DNA from: Litorimonas sp964425355
Lineage (GTDB): Bacteria; Pseudomonadota; Alphaproteobacteria; Caulobacterales; Maricaulaceae
Assembly (NCBI GenBank): GCA_964425355.1
Contig: CAYRMO010000081.1
Location: forward strand, 1 to 12,036
DNA length: 12,036 bases
Reading direction: 5' to 3'
Numbering within the stretch: the first letter of the stretch is position 1; the number at the start of each line of letters is the position of its first letter. This document shows positions 6,240 to 12,036 of this stretch, piece by piece. The position numbers and the translations under genes are program-made. The notes below the pieces were generated by a model. The model searched no databases, was not told the origin of the DNA, and saw only the letters and a program-made list of their open reading frames with translations.

Positions 6240-7207
6240 TATTTTGTCGCCTTATTTTGGATTTTGCTAACAGTCTCATACCACGTATTTCCAATGGCTT
6301 GAACATCTTCAGGCAAAGACTCAAATTTTAAAATAGCTTCATTATATCGACCCGACGATATATCGGCCTCAATCCCTTCAATCAGGGTAATCGGATCATC
6401 ATCATCTTTAACGCGCACATGTTTCGACAAGGTCCGTTGCAAGACATTTCCCTCAGACGTGTTTTTAACCGCGCTCAAAAGCAGTCCTTTCGGAAATTCA
6501 ATTTGAGAAAATTGCACAGCTTGGTTGGTCACATTGAGTTGGTCTTCAAGCACAGAAATCCGAGCTAAAAGCGCTTTTGGGATCGTGGCTGTGGGCGTTG
6601 TTATTTTTCGTGTCTCAAGCGCTTTGAGACGAGTTTCAACCGCGCCGAGATCTTGGACCTTTTCAGGTTTAGTGGTTTCAAGCGCATCAAGGCGCGCCTC
6701 AAGCGTCGACACATCAGGCCATTCAAAACCGTCATTTTGGGCTTGGTTAAGCGCGGATAGGGTCTCTGGTGAAATATCAATGTCACGAGCCGCTTCCAAT
6801 TGTGCAAGCCGGTCTTCCAAAGGCGTAAGATCAGGCATGACAATCGGCTCAGCCTGCGTCTCAGAGCGTGTTTTCAAATTCGCTTCGAGCTTGTTTAATC
6901 GTGTCTCAAGAGATTTTAATTGATCTGCCTGTTTGTCTAAGAGCTCCGCTTTGAGAGCGTCTACATCTATGGTCGCAGTCTGGATATCTGGCGCTTTCTG
7001 GAATTTGAGTCCAAAATAAACACCTGCAGCGGCGCTCCCAAAGCCAAGTAATAATCCTGCGAGCAAGATACTCTTCAAGCCTAATCCTGATGTTTCTTTA
7101 TTGTTGACGAGATAATTTTCAGCCTCAGTCTCCAAAATTTCATCTTCGAGTCTGTCTGCCTCAGAAATGCTAACGTCTGGGCTATCCGGTTGATTATCGT
7201 CTATCAT
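6239..7207 (-). CDS. Mitofilin/Mic60-like inner-membrane coiled-coil protein
   Basis: A 322-residue protein. An acidic cytoplasmic N-terminus (1-40) precedes one membrane segment (about 46-68, LLAGLLLGFG core). A predicted coiled coil spans about 80-228. A C-terminal region (about 235-320, with SKHVRVKDDDDPITLIEGIEA as its core) resembles the mitofilin signature of alphaproteobacterial Mic60. These proteins are the bacterial relatives of mitochondrial Mic60, which shapes crista junctions; in alphaproteobacteria they sit in the envelope and are typically encoded between hemD and hemY, exactly as here. The protein looks short for the family, mainly in the coiled coil. Four LE-x-RL-x2-LE-type units occur in the coil. 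AGGT precedes the ATG. The gene lies 9 bases after hemD and overlaps hemY by one base. Topology and context support the call; sequence similarity in the coil is inherently weak. Confidence 0.8.
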   Translation of the reverse strand: MIDDNQPDSPDVSISEADRLEDEILETEAENYLVNNKETSGLGLKSILLAGLLLGFGSAAAGVYFGLKFQKAPDIQTATIDVDALKAELLDKQADQLKSLETRLNKLEANLKTRSETQAEPIVMPDLTPLEDRLAQLEAARDIDISPETLSALNQAQNDGFEWPDVSTLEARLDALETTKPEKVQDLGAVETRLKALETRKITTPTATIPKALLARISVLEDQLNVTNQAVQFSQIEFPKGLLLSAVKNTSEGNVLQRTLSKHVRVKDDDDPITLIEGIEADISSGRYNEAILKFESLPEDVQAIGNTWYETVSKIQNKATK

Positions 7208-7216
7208 GGCACCTAT

Positions 7217-7876
7217 TTAGGGGTTAAGGGCCGCGCTGACCAGTGCCAACTCATTTGGCTGTTCGGCAATTAATCTACCCTTCAGGTTCACCCCCTCAAG
7301 CGCCGCATCTGTCGCAACACTTATAGAAATCGCAGAAACATCTGTTAAATCAGTCATTGTCATAAGTTTTGCAAATGTATGGGCCGCAAGTGGCGAATAT
7401 AAGGCAACCATGTCAAACTTCGTTTCTGGGAATACCAAATTCGGGGCCGATGCATAGGTAATCATGCGGCTCGCTTTATAACCAGATGCGTGGAGATCTT
7501 CACTAATTTGGCCACGAATATGGCGACCAGACACGTGAATTAGAGGCTGATCCTGGCTTAAATGTTGGATAATCCATGATGTGATATCTTTTGACGTCCC
7601 GGCAACAGAAACAACGTCCTGATATCCAACGCCTCTCGCATGATCTGCAGTCGCGTCTCCAACGCAAATGGCGCGTCGACCCAATGGCGGCCCTGCATGA
7701 TCAACACCGTTTTTAGAGGTAAAAATCAGGATTGCCGATTTTGGCAACGGGTCATGCGGGACTGGCTTAATCGTTAAAAGCGGCGAGACCAGCGGGACAA
7801 AACCTGCCTTTTGCCAACTTATTGCACTTTCATCCGCAGAAGGCTGCGTGCGCGTTATCCAAATAACATTAGACAT
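7217..7876 (-). CDS. hemD: Uroporphyrinogen-III synthase
   Basis: A 219-residue HemD. It cyclises hydroxymethylbilane to uroporphyrinogen III with inversion of ring D, in the cytoplasm. Recognisable parts are the N-terminal WITRTQP (6-12), TSKNGV (53-58), the HVSG turn (114-117) and YSPLAAHTF (150-158), all in family order. HemD is poorly conserved, so context matters: it directly follows hemC. Start choice: the open frame reaches back to 7939, but the ATG at 7876 gives the family's normal N-terminus. That ATG overlaps the hemC 3' end by 8 bases, which suggests coupled translation. It is somewhat shorter than many HemD proteins, but no motif is clearly missing. Confidence 0.9.
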   Translation of the reverse strand: MSNVIWITRTQPSADESAISWQKAGFVPLVSPLLTIKPVPHDPLPKSAILIFTSKNGVDHAGPPLGRRAICVGDATADHARGVGYQDVVSVAGTSKDITSWIIQHLSQDQPLIHVSGRHIRGQISEDLHASGYKASRMITYASAPNLVFPETKFDMVALYSPLAAHTFAKLMTMTDLTDVSAISISVATDAALEGVNLKGRLIAEQPNELALVSAALNP

Positions 7877-8801
7877 CAAATGTGATACGACCATCGACCT
7901 CGTCGCGCACAGATCGCCCAAGCTCAAAGCCCAAATCATAGGCTTGGGTGGTCGTGTCTAGCGTAGCTTGTGCCGATTGCGCGATGCGTAAGGATCCATC
8001 TGTCGCAATGATTTCTCCTTGGAGGGACAAGGTTCCACCCTCCCAAATGGCGAGAGCCGCAATTGGCGTTCTGCAATTTCCATCTAAAGCCCGCAAAAAG
8101 GCCCGTTCAGCGGTGATTTCGAGAAGTGTCCGCTTATCATTTAAGGCCTGTAAGAGCCCGTGCACTTTACTGTCAGTTTTCCGGATTTCAATCCCGATAG
8201 CCCCTTGGGCAGGTGCGGGGAGCATGGTCTGCGTTTCTATGATTTCCGTAATACGGTCCGCCTGGTCTAGACGCTTTAATCCTGCACAAGCGAGTAAAGT
8301 GGCATCGCAAACGCCGTCTTCTAGTTTTTTGAGACGGGTCCCCACATTGCCGCGCAAGAGACAATATTCTAGGTCCGGTCTTAGGGCTGCGAGTTGAGCT
8401 CGACGTCGCAAAGAGGCCGACCCAATCAAAGCCCCTTCGGGGAGATCAGCCAAATTCTTATATTTTACGGAAATAAAGCCGTCGCGCACATCGGCCCGAG
8501 GTAAAATGGCCGAGATCTTTAGGGCTTCATGTCCGATGGTTGGCACATCTTTCATTGAGTGGACGGCCAGATCGATCCGCCCGTCAAGTAAGGCCAATTC
8601 TAATTCACGCGTAAATAAGCCCTTGCCCCCAAATTCCTTTAGCTCACCTTGTATTTTGTCACCACTGGTTTGCAGGATTTGAATTTTGACCACCTCCTCA
8701 AACCGCCCCGTGTTTTCACAGATCAGCCTTTGTACCAATCGGGCTTGATAAAGCGCGAGGGGTGAGCCACGTGTGCCAATGATAAGAGGTTGAGATTGCA
8801 T
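7869..8801 (-). CDS. hemC: Porphobilinogen deaminase (hydroxymethylbilane synthase)
   Basis: A 310-residue HemC that polymerises four porphobilinogens to hydroxymethylbilane. The N-terminus IIGTRGSPLAL (7-17) is typical. The catalytic Asp lies in HSMKD (81-85, Asp85). Arginines that bind substrate and cofactor lie in SASLRRRAQ (128-136). The dipyrromethane cofactor attachment Cys243 lies in GNCRTPIA (241-248). Start choice: a TTG at 8864 would extend the protein by 21 residues into the divergent tsaD gene, so the ATG at 8801 giving MQSQPLIIGTRGS is preferred although no strong ribosome site precedes it. It is first in the hemC-hemD-mic60-hemY operon and divergent from tsaD across 30 bases. 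All active-site residues are present. Confidence 0.96.
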   Translation of the reverse strand: MQSQPLIIGTRGSPLALYQARLVQRLICENTGRFEEVVKIQILQTSGDKIQGELKEFGGKGLFTRELELALLDGRIDLAVHSMKDVPTIGHEALKISAILPRADVRDGFISVKYKNLADLPEGALIGSASLRRRAQLAALRPDLEYCLLRGNVGTRLKKLEDGVCDATLLACAGLKRLDQADRITEIIETQTMLPAPAQGAIGIEIRKTDSKVHGLLQALNDKRTLLEITAERAFLRALDGNCRTPIAALAIWEGGTLSLQGEIIATDGSLRIAQSAQATLDTTTQAYDLGFELGRSVRDEVDGRITFDV

Positions 8802-8831
8802 AATTGAACCACAGTCCTTAGGTGATCGCGC
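8802..8831. promoter_or_regulatory. 30-base divergent start region between hemC and tsaD
   Basis: Only 30 bases separate the two start codons. It contains the tsaD ribosome site AGGTGA (8820-8825), six bases from its ATG. It is too short for two complete non-overlapping promoters, so promoter elements must lie inside the opposing coding regions. I could not identify convincing -35/-10 pairs. Confidence 0.4.
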
Positions 8832-9956
8832 ATGGCCACTGCCCGAAAAAGTGAGAAGAGACAAGACAGCCTTTTGGTTTTAGGCTTGGAATCCTCATGT
8901 GATGAGACGGCCGCCAGTATCGTAAGACGCTTTGGTGATGGTCAGATCGAGCTCTTATCCAATATAGTTGCCTCCCAAGATGAAGAACATCGCCCTTATG
9001 GCGGAGTGGTTCCCGAAATTGCCGCGCGGGCGCATATGCGAAAGCTCTCGCCCATCGTGAATAAGGCCATATCCCAATCCGGCGTGGCATGGGATCAACT
9101 TGACGGCATTGCCGCAACAGCTGGGCCCGGCCTTATTGGCGGGGTGATCACAGGTCTGCTAGGGGCAAAAGGCCTCTCATTGTCTTTGGGTAAGCCATTG
9201 ATCGCGGTTAATCATCTGGAAGGCCACGCCCTCTCCCCACGCTTAACCGAGAGCTGCCCTTTCCCTTATCTCTTGCTCCTGGTCAGTGGCGGACATTCGC
9301 AACTTCTGTGTGTCAAAGCTCTGGGAGATTATGAACGCATCGGGAGTACTGTTGATGATGCGGCAGGCGAAGCTTTTGATAAATGTGCCAAAGTAATGGG
9401 CCTTGGCTTCCCAGGTGGACCACAGGTCCAAGCCTGGGCTGAAAAGGGCGATCCAGAATCCATTGCTTTGCCTCGCCCGATGAAGGGCCGAGATCACGCT
9501 GATTTCTCGTTTGCAGGCCTCAAAACCGCGGTTGCACGCGCCTGGGAGGCCTGTGACAAATCTGATCTGTCCAAAGCCAATCTTGCGGCGAGTTTCCAAC
9601 GCGCCATGACAGAAACCATGATTGATCGTGTCGGCAAAGCCATGACGCGCTACCGCCATATTACGCGCGAAGACGGTCAGGCCCGTTTGGTCGTGGCAGG
9701 CGGTGTGGCGGCCAATTCTGAATTACGCGCAGCCCTCAAACACATCGCCGAAAAACGCAGCTTTGACTTTATCGCACCCCCTTTAAAGTTCTGCGGTGAT
9801 AATGCCGCCATGATCGCATTGGCAGGGGCTGAGCGATTGGCGGCAGGATTGATTGATGGTCCAGATGCGCCCGCTCGCCCAAGATGGCCACTGGATCAAG
9901 CGGCCGCGGCTCATGCACCAAAATCAGGCTTTGGCAAAAGAGGGCCAAAATCCTAG
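8832..9956 (+). CDS. tsaD: tRNA N6-threonylcarbamoyladenosine transferase TsaD (Kae1/YgjD/Gcp)
   Basis: A 374-residue ASKHA-fold protein that, with TsaB and TsaE, transfers the threonylcarbamoyl group to A37 of ANN-decoding tRNAs. Visible motifs are LGLESSCDET (17-26), the metal-binding HLEGH (128-132), VSGGHSQ (151-157), DDAAGEAFDK (175-184), FSFAGLKTA (225-233), VAGGVAANSELR (288-299) and CGDNAAMIAL (321-330). His128, His132 and Asp323 are the expected metal ligands. The C-terminal tail is basic and Gly/Lys-rich. AGGTGA lies six bases before the chosen ATG. The N-terminal 13 residues are non-conserved but reasonable. In many alphaproteobacteria gpsA follows tsaD; here a convergent membrane-protein gene follows instead. 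The gene is essential in most bacteria. The identification is certain. Confidence 0.97.
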   Translation: MATARKSEKRQDSLLVLGLESSCDETAASIVRRFGDGQIELLSNIVASQDEEHRPYGGVVPEIAARAHMRKLSPIVNKAISQSGVAWDQLDGIAATAGPGLIGGVITGLLGAKGLSLSLGKPLIAVNHLEGHALSPRLTESCPFPYLLLLVSGGHSQLLCVKALGDYERIGSTVDDAAGEAFDKCAKVMGLGFPGGPQVQAWAEKGDPESIALPRPMKGRDHADFSFAGLKTAVARAWEACDKSDLSKANLAASFQRAMTETMIDRVGKAMTRYRHITREDGQARLVVAGGVAANSELRAALKHIAEKRSFDFIAPPLKFCGDNAAMIALAGAERLAAGLIDGPDAPARPRWPLDQAAAAHAPKSGFGKRGPKS

Positions 9957-9960
9957 TTCA

Positions 9961-10007
9961 GTGTATTTTAAGATAAGTTAAGCTCGGATAAGTCTCAGAA
10001 ATTACAC
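9961..10007. repeat. Dispersed imperfect palindrome, copy 2
   Basis: It starts GTGTATTTTAAGA (9961-9973) and ends with AATTACAC (10000-10007). Terminal arms GTGTA/TACAC pair perfectly, with TTT/AAA and AGA/TCT pairing inside, separated by small internal loops. It fills the gap between the convergent tsaD and GT-C-like genes, and its last base is the first base of the latter's stop codon on the plus strand. A terminator or repeat-element role is possible. Confidence 0.6.
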
Positions 10008-11785
10008 TAATCAAGGACTCGGTACAATTTCGCGCCTTGCTCAATCCACGAGCCCTCGACTTCTGACAACCAATCTGGCGGATTATTATTGGATAATTTT
10101 ACAGCAAACCCATCAGGGAAGTCCCTTTGATAGAGCTTGATCAAATTCGCTTTTTCACAGGTCAGCACAAATGCTACCTTATTTTGGGTTATAAGCCTTT
10201 TAGCGTCATCGACTGAGGACGAGTTGGTTTTTATCACAGTTTCAATCCCATCCACATTTCGATGGTAATTGGCATTAAGAACGCGGTTATCTGTTAGCTT
10301 AAGCAAAATAGGCCCAGAATTTGATTGAGAAAAAATAACTTGATCAGAGAATTGATTTAAATACGCAATCAAGTCATCAGGCAGACAGTTTATTTCAGCA
10401 ACATTTTGGTTCGTTTTATTCTCATCCGACATTATCAAAAAACCAGGTAGCGCCAATAACATAGGAAGGCTCAAGAAAATTGCGCCTAAATATGCAATGT
10501 TGTTTTTCTTCAATTTTCCTTTCTGATAGCTGTCAACAATCCAATAAGATAATGGTAATATAGCCATGAGTTGGGCGAAAATATAAAATCGAACTTGGTA
10601 AAACGTTAGCAAGACAGATACGATCAGCAATATTATAAATAGCGTCCGATAGGAATCAAATCGCTGCCTAAACACATAGCAGAGCAGAACTAAAAATGCG
10701 ATGACAGCGGTTCCAATCCGGAAAGGAACATTCAACAATATTTCAGATTTATTGTCGAGCAATGGCTTAGCCTCGGTCACATTGTCTAACCAGTAAATAT
10801 GCATGGTTTCTGGAAGATCATTCAAAGGGTTGCCGAGACATTCGGACGCAAATAGCTTTAAGAATAAGAGGCATGATATCCCGATAATCAAAAGCGATCC
10901 CAATCGAACCAGTTTTGGCTTCGAAGAAAACAATTTAGCCGATAGGAAAAGCCCCATGCCGCCCATCATCGCGATTATGACCGTTGCGCTCGACAGTTGA
11001 TCACAATAAACGCGTAACCAGTCAGAGGGTTGAACCGTCAAAACAAACAAAACCGCAAGCGAAATAGCAAAACCAAGGCCGAACCCACCGGATCTGCCGC
11101 GTCTATCGTCACCAAACCAAGCCCAATCACAGGCAACAAATAGCCCGATTAATCCGATAAAGGGATAAATTTCAGGACCAATAGCTATGGCTAATCCCGA
11201 ACAGACTCCCGAAATAATTCCATGTTTAAAAGACTGATGTTTGATCAACCAAACAACACTTCCTAAAATAAGAACAATTTGTAGATTGTGATGATCAAGA
11301 GAGCCCGGCTTAAATCGACCAATAAGGGCTATATAAACCAAACCTAAACTCAGAGCCGTAATTCGAGTAGGTTTCACGAGGGCGGGTGAGGCAATATATT
11401 TTGTGCCTAGATCCAATATGGCTAAAAATACCACCCCCAATATAGGTGGCCAGATAGCAGCCGCCAGATGTAAGGCCTTATCTTGGCTCATAAATAAGTC
11501 GAAAAACAGTGTTAGGAACGCAATAGGAATGTCGGGCAAACGCGACCAATGCATGTCTGTCCCACTTGCTAGTCCAAGTCGGTATTGATCTGTATCAAAC
11601 CAGCTTTGACCATTTAGCCAATCTCGGACTTGAATAAATCGCATAATATCGTCTGAATCTTGTCCCAGTGTCCCGAAATTTCCGGACAGAATACTCGCCC
11701 CATAGAGCCAAAGACAACATATCAGACAGGCCAAGAAGAGTATCAGCCGATCAGATTGTCGATCTTTGCGGGAGAGAGACAGCAT
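10007..11785 (-). CDS. Multipass membrane protein, GT-C glycosyltransferase-like
   Basis: A 592-residue protein with about 10-12 hydrophobic segments between residues 14 and 452, followed by a soluble C-terminal domain (about 455-592). The first long extracytoplasmic loop carries QDSDDIMRFIQVRDWL (42-57), an acidic cluster where GT-C enzymes (STT3/PMT families) place the metal or substrate-binding DxD-like motif. A later loop has SLDHHNLQ (162-169), recalling the DHH segment of STT3-like proteins; Glu205 (GPEIYPF) is a further candidate catalytic acid. STT3's WWDYG motif is absent. I infer transfer of a sugar or glycan from a lipid-phosphate carrier at the outer face of the inner membrane. 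Related proteins may carry unrelated 'AcrB/AcrD' labels. It is divergent from a GT2 gene, a frequent pairing with GT-C enzymes. No ribosome site is clear before the ATG. Function is uncertain. Confidence 0.6.
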   Translation of the reverse strand: MLSLSRKDRQSDRLILFLACLICCLWLYGASILSGNFGTLGQDSDDIMRFIQVRDWLNGQSWFDTDQYRLGLASGTDMHWSRLPDIPIAFLTLFFDLFMSQDKALHLAAAIWPPILGVVFLAILDLGTKYIASPALVKPTRITALSLGLVYIALIGRFKPGSLDHHNLQIVLILGSVVWLIKHQSFKHGIISGVCSGLAIAIGPEIYPFIGLIGLFVACDWAWFGDDRRGRSGGFGLGFAISLAVLFVLTVQPSDWLRVYCDQLSSATVIIAMMGGMGLFLSAKLFSSKPKLVRLGSLLIIGISCLLFLKLFASECLGNPLNDLPETMHIYWLDNVTEAKPLLDNKSEILLNVPFRIGTAVIAFLVLLCYVFRQRFDSYRTLFIILLIVSVLLTFYQVRFYIFAQLMAILPLSYWIVDSYQKGKLKKNNIAYLGAIFLSLPMLLALPGFLIMSDENKTNQNVAEINCLPDDLIAYLNQFSDQVIFSQSNSGPILLKLTDNRVLNANYHRNVDGIETVIKTNSSSVDDAKRLITQNKVAFVLTCEKANLIKLYQRDFPDGFAVKLSNNNPPDWLSEVEGSWIEQGAKLYRVLD

Positions 11786-11870
11786 AGTTCAAATAAATTC
11801 ACTCAAGTTCACGGAAAACTAACCTTAAAAAGCTAAGGCTTTGTGAAATAGGATTTTCTACGGGGAAATT
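11786..11870. promoter_or_regulatory. Divergent promoter region with phased TTCA repeats
   Basis: The 85-base region between the GT-C-like and GT2 genes is AT-rich. TTCA occurs at 11788, 11798 and 11808, each exactly 10 bases apart, in GTTCAA, ATTCAC and GTTCAC. An imperfect hairpin CCTTA/TAAGG (11823-11838) lies further on. GGGGA, four to five bases before the ATG at 11871, is the GT2 ribosome site. Promoter boxes are not clear. Confidence 0.4.
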
Positions 11871-12036
11871 ATGACAGACATTGGTCTAAACGCTTTCGAC
11901 ATTGCAGTGCTTTTACCTTGCTACAATGAAGGTGCAGCGATTGCTCAGGTCGTCCTGGATTTCAGACGGGCCCTGCCCGGCACAAGAATTTTTGTCTATG
12001 ATAATAATTCAACCGACAATACAGCCGAGCAAGCCG
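11871..12036 (+). CDS. Family 2 glycosyltransferase, N-terminal part only
   Basis: The first 55 codons of a gene running off the right edge. The N-terminus IAVLLPCYNEGAAIAQVV (11-28) followed by FVYDNNSTDNTAE (41-53) is the nucleotide-sugar-binding half of a GT2 (GT-A fold) glycosyltransferase. The LPCYNE and YDNNSTDNT segments are typical of polyprenyl-phosphate hexose synthases of the dolichol-phosphate-mannose-synthase type. Such enzymes make the lipid-phosphate sugar used as donor by GT-C enzymes, which fits the divergent GT-C-like neighbour. Whether C-terminal membrane segments follow cannot be seen. GGGGA lies just before the ATG. The family is certain; the subtype is inferred. Confidence 0.85.
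   Translation, partial: MTDIGLNAFDIAVLLPCYNEGAAIAQVVLDFRRALPGTRIFVYDNNSTDNTAEQA

Noticed and set aside
5663..6270. Overlapping plus-strand open frames of 133-141 codons opposite hemY
   Set aside because: They are antisense to the TPR and membrane region of hemY, contain no recognisable domain, and show no ribosome sites.
9961..10007. Classical intrinsic terminator after tsaD
   Set aside because: The palindrome is AT-rich with internal loops and no adjacent T-run on either strand, so I list it as a repeat element rather than a terminator.
10007..11785. RND/AcrB-type efflux transporter
   Set aside because: Some related proteins may carry that label, but this one has far too few residues, no large periplasmic loops of the RND type, and no RND transmembrane Asp/Lys motif.

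Overview
This window looks like chromosomal DNA of an alphaproteobacterium of moderate GC content. The evidence is the gene content: a ChvG/ChvI two-component system beside HPr and EIIA-Man genes of the nitrogen-type PTS, a hemC-hemD-mitofilin-hemY cluster divergent from tsaD, and a YggT gene between the two blocks. No rRNA, tRNA, IS element, prophage or CRISPR array was seen. Coding density is high, and no gap between genes exceeds about 230 bases.

Left block (minus strand, read from about 4114 down to 1). In order: chvI, a 150-base structured spacer, chvG, a 121-base gap with a hairpin, an EIIA-Man gene with a TTG start, ptsH (HPr), a small TonB-C-domain lipoprotein whose start overlaps the ptsH stop, and the 5' part of a mannose-1-phosphate guanylyltransferase gene that runs off the left edge. 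In many alphaproteobacteria hprK (HPr kinase) sits between chvG and the EIIA gene. Here it is absent, yet HPr keeps both its His site and a Ser at the usual regulatory position.

Middle block. YggT (plus strand, 4342-4647) diverges from chvI and converges on the haem cluster. That cluster reads on the minus strand from 8801 to 4674: hemC, hemD, a Mic60/mitofilin-like membrane coiled-coil protein and the TPR protein HemY. Overlaps or spacers of at most 9 bases separate them, so one operon is likely. tsaD (plus strand, 8832-9956) starts only 30 bases from hemC.

Right block. A 592-residue multipass membrane protein on the minus strand has features recalling GT-C glycosyltransferases (an acidic cluster in the first extracytoplasmic loop and a DHH motif). 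It diverges from a truncated GT2 glycosyltransferase gene at the right edge. The pair suggests lipid-linked sugar synthesis and transfer. This stretch is visibly more AT-rich than tsaD.

The most notable non-coding signal is a 45-47 base imperfect palindrome present twice, in the chvI-chvG spacer and between tsaD and the GT-C-like gene. The two copies align at 34 of 45 positions, and one terminal stem pair changes in a compensatory way.
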